From NCBI RefSeq assembly GCF_000953825.1, contig NZ_BBUL01000020.1, forward strand, positions 62,001-126,000: a DNA stretch of 64,000 nt, given 5' to 3'. Shown here one piece after another: positions 1-10,727 of this stretch (positions within the stretch are counted from its first letter, which is position 1; each line of letters opens with the position of its first letter). The notes under the pieces were generated by a model that was not told the DNA's origin, did not search any database, and saw nothing but the letters and a program-made list of their open reading frames with translations. The stretch comes from Cellvibrio sp. OA-2007 (lineage in GTDB: Bacteria > Pseudomonadota > Gammaproteobacteria > Pseudomonadales > Cellvibrionaceae). The position numbers and the translations under genes are program-made.

Positions 1-948
1 GATTTTCATTTAAGCGATCTCGGCCCGCAAATTATTGAAATTAATACCAACGCCGGCGGTGGCTTTTTAAATGCGGTGTTGCTCAGCGCGCAAACTGCCT
101 GCTGCAATGCAAGCGGAAGTTTTCCCGCACTGTTACAACCGCAAATAGAAAATGAATTTATCACCATGTTTTTGCGCGAATGGCAGTTGGCGCGTGGCGA
201 TCAACCACTGCGGACTATTGCAATAGTGGATGAAGATCCAACCAGACAATTTCTCTATCCGGAATTTTTATTGGCGCAATCACTCTTTGAACGAACAGGC
301 ATTAAAACGCTGATTGTCGATCCGCGCAAACTGGAATTAAATTCAGGAGAGTTATTTTATCAGGATCAAGTTATCGATTTGGTCTACAACCGTTTAACCG
401 ATTTTTCGCTGGCGCAACCCATCAACCAAACCTTACGCAGCGCTTATGAACTGGATGCGGTAGTGCTGACACCCAATCCATTCCATCACGCACTTTACGC
501 CGACAAACGCAATCTGGTTGTATTAAGTGATGCACAGCAACTCAGCGACTTGGGTGCAAACACTGAGGATATTAAAACCCTGCTGGCGGGAATACCGCGC
601 ACACAATTAGTCACAGCTGAGCGCGCCGATGAATTATGGCAAGCGCGCAAACAATTATTTTTTAAACCCGCCACCGGCTACGGCAGCAAAGCCGCCTATC
701 GCGGCGACAAAATTACCAAACGGGTGTGGGATGAAATCCTGCAGGGCGATTACATCGCGCAACAACAAGTACCACCCAGCGAACGCGGCATTTTAGTCGA
801 TGATGAAAAACAGCAATTAAAAATGGATATCCGCGCCTATGTCTACGCTGGAAAAATCCAGCTACTCGCCGCGCGTTTATACCAAGGCCAAACCACCAAC
901 TTCCGCACTCAAGGTGGTGGATTTGCGCCGGTGTTTGTGGCGGGGTAG
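1..948 (+). CDS. ATP-grasp-like protein, 5' truncated by the window edge
   Basis: The reading frame is open from base 1, so the real start lies upstream; the first in-frame GTG at 76 is probably internal. The N-terminal part carries EINTNAGG, and the C-terminal part has FFKPATGYGSKA followed by YIAQQQVPP and KMDIRAYVY. These resemble ATP-grasp enzymes, including circularly permuted members that ligate amines or amino acids using ATP. The last third (about residues 220-315 of the visible frame) looks like the nucleotide-binding lobe. It ends at TAG 946-948, forty bases before an unrelated AT-rich gene. The substrate cannot be deduced from the sequence. Confidence 0.75.
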   Translation, partial: DFHLSDLGPQIIEINTNAGGGFLNAVLLSAQTACCNASGSFPALLQPQIENEFITMFLREWQLARGDQPLRTIAIVDEDPTRQFLYPEFLLAQSLFERTGIKTLIVDPRKLELNSGELFYQDQVIDLVYNRLTDFSLAQPINQTLRSAYELDAVVLTPNPFHHALYADKRNLVVLSDAQQLSDLGANTEDIKTLLAGIPRTQLVTAERADELWQARKQLFFKPATGYGSKAAYRGDKITKRVWDEILQGDYIAQQQVPPSERGILVDDEKQQLKMDIRAYVYAGKIQLLAARLYQGQTTNFRTQGGGFAPVFVAG

Positions 949-988
949 TATTACCAAGAGACAATTGCTAATTATAATGGATCAATAA

Positions 989-2212
989 ATGGCTATAAAA
1001 TTCAAAGCAAACTTTAATCCTCAAGCCATTCTCGACGAAATAGAAAAGGCGAAAAGAATATCAGAAGATGGCCGCCTTTCTTTTGCAGTTACAGATGGTT
1101 ATTTTAATTCGCAGGCAGCTTTGCTATCCATGCTTGAATTTCCAGATGGCGTTAAGTCAGAACTAGACATTCATCAACTTATTTCAAGCGCCATAAACAA
1201 AACGGCTATTGCAGGAAAAGTAACAAAAGATAGTTATTTAAAAAAGATAAATGAATTAGCAGTGACTCAAAAATCAAAAGCGGAATGTGTATTTTTTTTA
1301 TTGTCATCAATATCAATAGATTACGATTCGTTGCCTTTCAAAAAAATAAACATTGATGATTGTGAAATAAATTTTGTTACTAATTTCAATAAAAAATTTA
1401 CATCTATAAACTCTATAAAGGTAGAAAAATATGGATCAGGCGATGACTCGGGGTACTCGAAAGTCATTGTAAAAATGAAATCAAAAAACATAAAGAATGC
1501 TTTTTCTAAGGCTTTAAAGTCGCTTGATTTTTTGAGGTCAATTTTTTGTTTTTTTGCAAATAATCAATCTGAAATTATAGGAGATCCATACATACCAATT
1601 AATAAGGTAATGTTTGGTCCGCTTCACACTCTTCATCATACTGATGGCAGCCTGGCAACAAGAGAATTTTGGTTCGAGATGAACTATCTTAAAATAAATC
1701 TATATCAATCAAAAGCAGTAGATATTTACACAAAAAATGTAAAATATTTTATTAAAAAGGCAAATAAAGTTAAATACAAAGAATTGATAAAAAATTCAAT
1801 GATAAGTTACGTCAGAGCTTTCGACTCTCAAGATCAAAGTGATGCATTATTTAAGGTTTGGGGGGCTTTGGAGAAAATAATTACGCCAAAATCAGGTAAC
1901 GATTATGGAAAAATAGTCTCAAGATGTGCGTTTTTGTATACTGAGTATTGTTATCACAGGGAGCTTCTAGAACATTTGCGAGTCAGAAGAAATGAGTATG
2001 TGCATGTTGGAGAAAAGGCAGATGACTCCAAAAAATGTTGTTATCAAGTCCAGGAGTATTTCAGAACGTCTATACTTTTTCACATAAAAAATAAATTTTC
2101 CTTTGACTCTATCGATCAAGCTAACGAATTCTTAGATTTACCAGTAAACATTGATACTCTTAATAAAAAAAGAAGCTTGTATACGAAAGCTATTAAATTC
2201 AGAAATATTTGA
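989..2212 (+). CDS. HEPN-domain (ApeA-like) hypothetical protein
   Basis: A soluble 407-residue protein without signal peptide or membrane helix. Near residue 335 it carries RRNEYVH, which fits the Rx4-6H motif of HEPN ribonucleases with a polar residue after the Arg. The surrounding helices (KVWGALEKI, then the CAFLYTEYCYHRELLEHL segment) resemble the Apea-like HEPN family found in abortive-infection and other defence proteins. The gene is visibly AT-rich and full of Lys, Asn and Ile codons compared with the genes on both sides, which suggests horizontal acquisition. It stands alone. The start ATG at 989 has only a weak ribosome-binding site. The HEPN assignment is by motif; an RNase role in phage defence is inference. 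Confidence 0.6.
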   Translation: MAIKFKANFNPQAILDEIEKAKRISEDGRLSFAVTDGYFNSQAALLSMLEFPDGVKSELDIHQLISSAINKTAIAGKVTKDSYLKKINELAVTQKSKAECVFFLLSSISIDYDSLPFKKINIDDCEINFVTNFNKKFTSINSIKVEKYGSGDDSGYSKVIVKMKSKNIKNAFSKALKSLDFLRSIFCFFANNQSEIIGDPYIPINKVMFGPLHTLHHTDGSLATREFWFEMNYLKINLYQSKAVDIYTKNVKYFIKKANKVKYKELIKNSMISYVRAFDSQDQSDALFKVWGALEKIITPKSGNDYGKIVSRCAFLYTEYCYHRELLEHLRVRRNEYVHVGEKADDSKKCCYQVQEYFRTSILFHIKNKFSFDSIDQANEFLDLPVNIDTLNKKRSLYTKAIKFRNI

Positions 2213-2274
2213 TTCATCGTCATCGGACATAAATTTTTATATAAATACTATTTCTTGTCAGGAACGGCGAAAGT

Positions 2275-2457
2275 TCAAGTTAATCTTAATTCCAGAATAG
2301 CCAACACATGTGCTATTGAATTCCCATCCCAATAAAACTGGTAATGCCCCGCTTGGATAGCCGGTGGCGTTAATGCTTTTGGGCGCAGTGCAGCGATGCA
2401 TTCACCGCCCACATAACGCACTGAGTTATACAAAAACCCCATCACCAGTCGCTGCAC
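2275..2457 (-). CDS. possible small protein or gene remnant behind the chemoreceptor
   Basis: A 60-codon frame starting at GTG 2457. It stays open upstream, in the same frame, as far as the stop codon of the chemoreceptor gene at 2512. The peptide looks protein-like, with VRYVGGECIAALRPKAL and HYQFYWDGNSIAHVLAIL, but I do not recognise it. It may be the decayed 3' part of a lost gene. It has no good ribosome-binding site. Low confidence that it is expressed. Confidence 0.25.
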   Translation of the reverse strand: MQRLVMGFLYNSVRYVGGECIAALRPKALTPPAIQAGHYQFYWDGNSIAHVLAILELRLT

Positions 2458-2511
2458 GAGCCACTGGTGATAAGGAGAATTTTCAACTTGGGGGAAAACA
2501 GAGGCTGGCGA

Positions 2512-4017
2512 TTAACTCGCCAGTTTGAAGAACGACATCAGCTGTTGCAGGTGGTGTGATTGATCATTGGTCTGCTCTGCCGTTGCTGCCAGCTCTTCGG
2601 CGGCGGCGGCGTTTTGTTGGGTGGCGCTGTTGATTTGGCTCATGGCGACATTGACTTCGGACAAGCCACCGGATTGCTCCACTGAGCTGGCTGAAATTTC
2701 CTGTACCAAGTCTGAGGTTTTGGTGATGGCGGGCACCATGTCATCCAATAATTGACCGGCGCGTTCAACCAACTGTACGTTGCTGTTGGTCAGCGCATCG
2801 ATTTCCTGTGCGGCTACGCGGCTGCGCTCTGCGAGTTTGCGCACTTCGCTGGCCACTACCGCAAAACCGCGCCCATGTTCGCCCGCGCGCCCGGCTTCAA
2901 TTGCTGCGTTGAGCGCGAGCAAATTAGTCTGGTAGGCAATGTCGTCGATAATAGCGACTTTTTCGGCCACCAAGCGCATGGCATCTACCGTTTTTGTCAC
3001 TGTCTCGCCGCCTTCTTTGGCTTGCTGCGCCGCTTTTGCCGCTATGCCATCGGTGATTTTGGCGTTGTCAGAATTCTGCGCCACCGAGCCGGAAATTTGC
3101 TCTAGCGTGGCCGATATTTGCTCCACACTACTAGCTTGCTCGGTGGTGGATTGGCTCAGGCTTTGGGTGGTGGCAGATACCTGCGCAGAGGCACTGGAAA
3201 GAGCATCCGAGGTTTGCAATATATCGGTCACGGTTTGCGATAGGCGCTCCATCGATTCATTCATTGCATTCAATAGCTCACCAAATTCATCCTTGCGCAT
3301 ATCGTTGTTGCGAAAAGTAAGATTGCCCTCGGCCAATTGACGCACTGCATGCACCACCGTTTGTAGCGGCGCAGTAATGCTGCGAAACAAGGCAACCGAC
3401 AATACCACCGCTAACAACACACCAATCAAAGCGGTGATCACCATCGCCAGCGAGGTACTGCGGAAATTTGCCACCGCCGACTCGTGTTTATCAGCGAGAA
3501 TTTGCTCCAACCGGTCCTGCATTAAATCCAGTTCATTGCGCATAGCTTCAAAATCTTCCGCCGCTTTGCCGGTACTCAATTGCAATGCTGCCGCCTGATC
3601 ACCCTGTTTAACCAAGGCAATAACCTGATCGGTAGATGCCTCCCAGGTATCGCGCAAACCGGTGTAGTTATGCATCAACTCACTCAGCTTGTCGTCGGAC
3701 ATAAGGCCGAAAAACTTATCGACCCTATCGCGTGCTTGCTGTTTGTTTTCTGCATGATCTGCCAGCAGTGACTCAAATTTTTCACTGGCAGAATCCGTTG
3801 CGATCAGCGTGCGCTCGGCCACCAATGCTTGTTGTAAATCCCGGTCTGACGAATAGAGCGTGCTGGTGCCAGGGATAAAGTTGCTCAGAATTAATTTGGT
3901 CGTCGAGTGTTCTGCCTGAAACGCCAGCGCCACAAAAACCAGCAGCGCCACAAACGTTAATGTCACCAGCGCAAAACCGCCACCCAGGCGTTTGGAAACC
4001 GAGATATTGACTAACAT
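2512..4017 (-). CDS. methyl-accepting chemotaxis protein
   Basis: A 501-residue transmembrane chemoreceptor. Membrane helices lie at about 12-33 and 189-210 and bracket a periplasmic helical domain resembling the four-helix-bundle ligand domain. A HAMP segment follows (about 212-265), then a long cytoplasmic coiled coil with the conserved hairpin tip ([20 protein letters not shown]) that contacts CheA and CheW. Glu/Gln-rich flanks are typical methylation regions. There is no CheR-docking pentapeptide at the C-terminus (it ends FFKLAS). The ribosome-binding site GGAACGGAG lies just upstream of ATG 4017. The ligand is unknown and no other chemotaxis genes are nearby. Confidence 0.95.
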   Translation of the reverse strand: MLVNISVSKRLGGGFALVTLTFVALLVFVALAFQAEHSTTKLILSNFIPGTSTLYSSDRDLQQALVAERTLIATDSASEKFESLLADHAENKQQARDRVDKFFGLMSDDKLSELMHNYTGLRDTWEASTDQVIALVKQGDQAAALQLSTGKAAEDFEAMRNELDLMQDRLEQILADKHESAVANFRSTSLAMVITALIGVLLAVVLSVALFRSITAPLQTVVHAVRQLAEGNLTFRNNDMRKDEFGELLNAMNESMERLSQTVTDILQTSDALSSASAQVSATTQSLSQSTTEQASSVEQISATLEQISGSVAQNSDNAKITDGIAAKAAQQAKEGGETVTKTVDAMRLVAEKVAIIDDIAYQTNLLALNAAIEAGRAGEHGRGFAVVASEVRKLAERSRVAAQEIDALTNSNVQLVERAGQLLDDMVPAITKTSDLVQEISASSVEQSGGLSEVNVAMSQINSATQQNAAAAEELAATAEQTNDQSHHLQQLMSFFKLAS

Positions 4018-4152
4018 AAGGATGACTCCGTTCCTGCTAGAAATTGAAGATTAATAACCAATAACCACAATGATGTGAGCTTAACCCTAGCCCCAAAACA
4101 TGGCAGATGCCAGTTTGCCCCGCCAGATTAAGGCTAGGCAGCGGCCAGCGAG

Positions 4153-4572
4153 TTGAGTATGCTCTGCTCATCTTTATCGGCGCCGAACCCCATGCTTACA
4201 CGCTCCCATCAATTTGCTTTTATCGCACTCGCGTTCTGGTTGCTCAGCAACTGGGCGGGCGCTCATGGGCATTTGTGTTTTGATGGCCAGGAGCCGCCGG
4301 TGTCGGTGCAGATGAGTGTGATGAATGGGCACCTTGAGCACCATGCCGATGAGCTGCATCAGGATGTCGATGTGGATTTGGCGCAATCGATACTGGCGCA
4401 ATCCAGTGCCAAGCTAAGCAAAATCGATTGGGCGCTGGGGCTGATCGCCGCTTTGTCGCTGGTGCTGCTAATCCTGCCTCGCGCTGCTTTTATCTGCGCT
4501 TATCGCGCCTTTTACCCTCCTATTTCCCTCCATTGGCGGCCTTTACTGCGCGCGCCGCCGCTTTCTGTCTGA
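4153..4572 (+). CDS. small His-containing membrane protein ahead of the czc operon
   Basis: Up to 139 residues; ATG 4192 (MLTRSHQF) is an alternative start and would give an N-terminal signal or membrane segment (FIALAFWLLSNWAGAHG). The middle is rich in His and Asp (GHLEHHADELHQDVDVD), and one further membrane helix lies near LGLIAALSLVLLIL. Small proteins of this composition are common directly upstream of czcCBA-type efflux genes and are thought to bind or sense metal; that role here is inference from position and composition. It is separated from czcC by a REP-like repeat, so cotranscription is uncertain. Confidence 0.6.
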   Translation: MSMLCSSLSAPNPMLTRSHQFAFIALAFWLLSNWAGAHGHLCFDGQEPPVSVQMSVMNGHLEHHADELHQDVDVDLAQSILAQSSAKLSKIDWALGLIAALSLVLLILPRAAFICAYRAFYPPISLHWRPLLRAPPLSV

Positions 4573-4593
4573 GTTTTTAACCTACAACTCGTC

Positions 4594-4675
4594 CGTCACT
4601 CCCGCTCGCGGGAGTCCAGCTCTGATTGAAAGCCCAGCTTTCGTTTTTATGGATCCCCGCTACGCGAGGATGACG
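4594..4675. repeat. REP-like palindromic repeat pair
   Basis: Two imperfect copies of a GC-rich element face each other: CGTCACTCCCGCTCGCGGG at 4594-4612 (continuing AGTCCA to 4618), and TGGATCCCCGCTACGCGAGG plus ATGACG at 4650-4675. Each copy contains its own small palindrome, and together they can fold into one long hairpin. The CGTCAYTCCCGC...GCGGGAATCCA type is a familiar dispersed intergenic repeat in proteobacteria. It lies between the small His-rich gene and czcC and could act as transcript stabiliser or attenuator. Confidence 0.7.
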
Positions 4676-4720
4676 ACTCCCTGTTCGGTTTTACGTGACT
4701 GGCTCACGACAGGATTGACC

Positions 4721-5983
4721 ATGAACAAATTGTTATTTGCGCTGCCCTTGTTGGTGGGCGCTTTAGCCTGGCCCGTTGCGGCCGAGAGCATCAGCCTGCA
4801 ACAGGCGCTCAGCGCCAGTTTGCAGCACAACCCCCTGCTAGGAGGATACCAATTTCGCCGCGCCGCGCTGGCCGGTGAACAGACTAGTGCCGCCCTGCGG
4901 CCGGAGCTGCGTCTGCATTCAGAGCTGGAAAATATCGCCGGTTCAGGTGATTTTTCCGGGGTCGATGGTGCTGAACTGACGCTTTCGTTTGCCTCCATTA
5001 TCGAGCTAGGTGACCAGCGCGATGCCCGCATCCAGGCAGTCACTGCCCGCCAGCAACACTTGGCGACGGAACAGCGAGTGGCGGTGTTGGATTTGGTCGC
5101 CGCCGTGAATTATCGCTTTATCGCCCTGCTTGCCGCCCAGGAACAACTGCAGGTTCAAGAGCAGGCGCAGCAACTGGCGCACAGCCTGGTCGCCAGTTTG
5201 AACCGGCGGGTAGAGGCGGGGCGGGCGCCAAAAGAGGAGTTATTGCGCGCCCGCGCCGCCGAGGCCAGCGCCAACTTGCAGCTAGGCAAAACCCGCCAAC
5301 AAGTGCAGCTGGAGATGCTAAAACTGAGTGCCTACTGGGCCGATAGCTCGCCGGATTTCACTCGTGCCAGCGGCGATTTATTATCGCTTACTAACCCCGC
5401 AGCCCTTGCCGATTGGCAAAAACGCCTGGCCAATAACCCCGACTTGCGACTGCTCGCCGACACTACCCGGCTGCAGGCGGCGGAGCTGCGCAAGGCCGAA
5501 GCCCAAGGCCAGATGACGCTGGGCTGGAATGCCGGTGTGCGCCAGCTACAGGCGAGCGATGAACAGGCGCTGGTACTGGGCGTGAATATTCCGCTCGCCA
5601 GTGGCAAACGCGCCAGCGGGGCGATCAGCAAGGCACGCGCCGAGCAGGATGCCGCCGCATTTGCGGAAGATAGCGCCAAAATCCAGCTAGAAGCCCGTTT
5701 AAACCAAGTCTATAGCGAACACACCCAAGCCCTCAGCGCCTTGCACAGCCTGCGCGATCAAATCCTGCCGTTGCTGCAAGAGGCCTATAGCGCCACTGCC
5801 GCTGCGTTCGAACAGGGTCGCTACAGCTCGCTCGAACTGGCCTTCGCCCAGCGCGAATTGCTGGACACACGCGCTGCGCTGATCGCCACCGCCCTGCGCG
5901 CCCATGAAACCCGTATTGAACTGGAGCGTTTGACCGCGTCCGCTCCGCTGGCATCAACCTCATTAGCTGAGACTGCACCATGA
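4721..5983 (+). CDS. czcC: TolC-type outer-membrane efflux protein (CzcC-like)
   Basis: About 420 residues from ATG 4721. An in-frame ATG at 4649 exists but lies inside the REP-like repeat, whereas ATG 4721 begins a normal signal peptide (MNKLLFALPLLVGALAWPVAAE) behind AGGA. The mature part has the long alpha-helical repeats of outer-membrane efflux proteins (two OEP modules, rich in Ala, Gln, Leu and Glu). It forms the outer-membrane duct of the tripartite metal exporter encoded by the next two genes. Its stop overlaps the start of czcB by four bases (ATGA), which indicates translational coupling. Confidence 0.9.
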   Translation: MNKLLFALPLLVGALAWPVAAESISLQQALSASLQHNPLLGGYQFRRAALAGEQTSAALRPELRLHSELENIAGSGDFSGVDGAELTLSFASIIELGDQRDARIQAVTARQQHLATEQRVAVLDLVAAVNYRFIALLAAQEQLQVQEQAQQLAHSLVASLNRRVEAGRAPKEELLRARAAEASANLQLGKTRQQVQLEMLKLSAYWADSSPDFTRASGDLLSLTNPAALADWQKRLANNPDLRLLADTTRLQAAELRKAEAQGQMTLGWNAGVRQLQASDEQALVLGVNIPLASGKRASGAISKARAEQDAAAFAEDSAKIQLEARLNQVYSEHTQALSALHSLRDQILPLLQEAYSATAAAFEQGRYSSLELAFAQRELLDTRAALIATALRAHETRIELERLTASAPLASTSLAETAP

Positions 5984-6912
5984 ATCTATTTATTAAAACC
6001 CTGATCTTAACCGCCAGCCTGGGTTTGTCTGCCCAACTGCTAGCCTCCGGCGATCACGACCACCATGACGATCACGGCCACGACGAACACCATGAGCATG
6101 AGGAGCGCACCAGCATCACCCTGAGCGAGCAACTGGCCGCCGCCTCAGGCATTAGCACCGCTATTGCGAGGGCGGGTGAGCTGCAGGAGCGCATTAAACT
6201 CTACGGCGTAATCGTCGCCGACCCGCTGCGGGTCAGCCATATTCAGGCGCGCTACCCGGGGCTGATCCGCTCGGTAAAACCCACCATTGGCGCGCGCGTC
6301 AAAGCGGGCGATGTATTGGCAACCGTGGAATCCAACGAAAGCCTGCGCGAATACCCATTGCTGGCGCCGATTGATGGGGTGGTGGTGGAGCGCCATGCCA
6401 ACCCGGGTGAGTTCAGCGCCGACAAAGTCTTGTTTACCCTGCTCGATGAGCGCGTATTAGAGCTGCATTTGCAGGCGTTCCCTGCCGATGCCAGCAAGAT
6501 CACTAATGGTCAAACCATTACTTTCAGCGCCAACGGCACTCAAGCCAGCACCCGCAGCGAGTACATCACCCCCCGCCACGGCGACACGCCCACACTCGAA
6601 GTACACGCGCCGGTGGATAACAGCGCCGGCAACTGGGTGCCCAATCAGGCCGTAGAAGCTTGGGTTGATATAGCCCGAACTCCAGTGCCGCTGCTGGTCG
6701 ATAACCGCGCGCTGCAGTCGTTTCGCGATTGGCAGGTAGTATTTATCCACATCGGCGATACCTATGAGATACGCCCACTCGAACTAGGTCGCAGCGACGG
6801 CCAATTTACCGAGGTGCTCAGCGGCCTGAACGCGGGTGATGCCTATGTGGTGGATAACGCTTTTTTGCTCAAGTCCGACCTGGAGAAATCCGGCGCGACG
6901 CACGATCACTAG
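5980..6912 (+). CDS. czcB: periplasmic adaptor of HME-RND metal efflux (CzcB-like)
   Basis: A 310-residue membrane-fusion protein. A signal peptide (ending near LLASG) is followed by a strongly His/Asp-rich stretch (DHDHHDDHGHDEHHEHEE) that probably binds zinc-like cations. Lipoyl/barrel-sandwich halves follow (IQARYPGLIRSVKPTIGARV, LAPIDGVVVERHANPGEF), then a beta-barrel and a membrane-proximal domain ending DLEKSGATHDH. It connects CzcA to CzcC in the periplasm. It is shorter than the roughly 500-residue CzcB of Cupriavidus and has no separate C-terminal metal-binding domain. It is coupled to czcC by overlap, and czcA follows after 12 bases. Confidence 0.92.
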   Translation: MNLFIKTLILTASLGLSAQLLASGDHDHHDDHGHDEHHEHEERTSITLSEQLAAASGISTAIARAGELQERIKLYGVIVADPLRVSHIQARYPGLIRSVKPTIGARVKAGDVLATVESNESLREYPLLAPIDGVVVERHANPGEFSADKVLFTLLDERVLELHLQAFPADASKITNGQTITFSANGTQASTRSEYITPRHGDTPTLEVHAPVDNSAGNWVPNQAVEAWVDIARTPVPLLVDNRALQSFRDWQVVFIHIGDTYEIRPLELGRSDGQFTEVLSGLNAGDAYVVDNAFLLKSDLEKSGATHDH

Positions 6913-10017
<3,105 letters not shown>

Positions 10018-10097
10018 GGTTTAATATGGAAAAAGTTGGAGCGCGCCGCTTATGGAGTTGCGCACTCCAACAGAATTTATTTCACGCGGAGCAAACT

Positions 10098-10718
10098 ATG
10101 GGCGCCCATTGCTGTAACCACGATCACCAATCACCACCTCAACCCGATCCAAAATACCGCCGTATTTTATGGATAGCGTTAATCATTAATGCGCTGATGT
10201 TTGTGGTTGAAATTATTTTTAGTCAGCGCGCTGATTCTGTGTCGCTGCTGGCGGACTCTATCGACTTCCTTGGCGATGCGGCCAATTATGGGCTTAGCAT
10301 TTGGGTGCTGGCGATGAGTGTGCAGACCCGTGCAAAAGCATCGCTTGTTAAAGCGGCGTCCATGGGAATTTTTGGAATTGCAGTATTAGGTCACGCGATT
10401 TGGAATGCGGTTGCTGGTGTGGTGCCGGATGCACAGACTATGACGCTAATTGGATTTCTTGCGCTAGTGGCCAATGTGAGTGTAGCCATTTTGCTCTACG
10501 CCTATCGCAATGGCGACAGCAATATGCGCAGCGTCTGGTTGTGTACCCGCAATGATGCGCTGGGCAATATCGCGGTAATTATTGCGGCCATTGGTGTATT
10601 TGGCACTGGAACCGCCTGGCCGGATTTAATTGTCGCCAGCATTATGGCATCCCTGGCACTAACCGCAGCTTGGCAAGTGGTAAAACAGGCACGGCAGGAA
10701 TTGCATCAACAAACATAA
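10098..10718 (+). CDS. CDF-family cation transporter
   Basis: About 206 residues from ATG 10098, which is preceded by CGGAG. An upstream in-frame ATG at 10026 would add 24 residues with no membrane or family character. The N-terminus is Cys/His-rich (MGAHCCNHDHQ). Membrane helices follow, with the DSVSLLADSIDFLGDAANY motif in place of the HxxxD/DxxxD metal sites of cation diffusion facilitators. There is no large C-terminal cytoplasmic domain, so it is a short CDF variant. It probably exports a divalent metal from the cytoplasm and so supplies the Czc pump. It follows czcA closely and is likely cotranscribed; it converges with the next gene ten bases away. Confidence 0.85.
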   Translation: MGAHCCNHDHQSPPQPDPKYRRILWIALIINALMFVVEIIFSQRADSVSLLADSIDFLGDAANYGLSIWVLAMSVQTRAKASLVKAASMGIFGIAVLGHAIWNAVAGVVPDAQTMTLIGFLALVANVSVAILLYAYRNGDSNMRSVWLCTRNDALGNIAVIIAAIGVFGTGTAWPDLIVASIMASLALTAAWQVVKQARQELHQQT

Positions 10719-10727
10719 ACAGATTAA

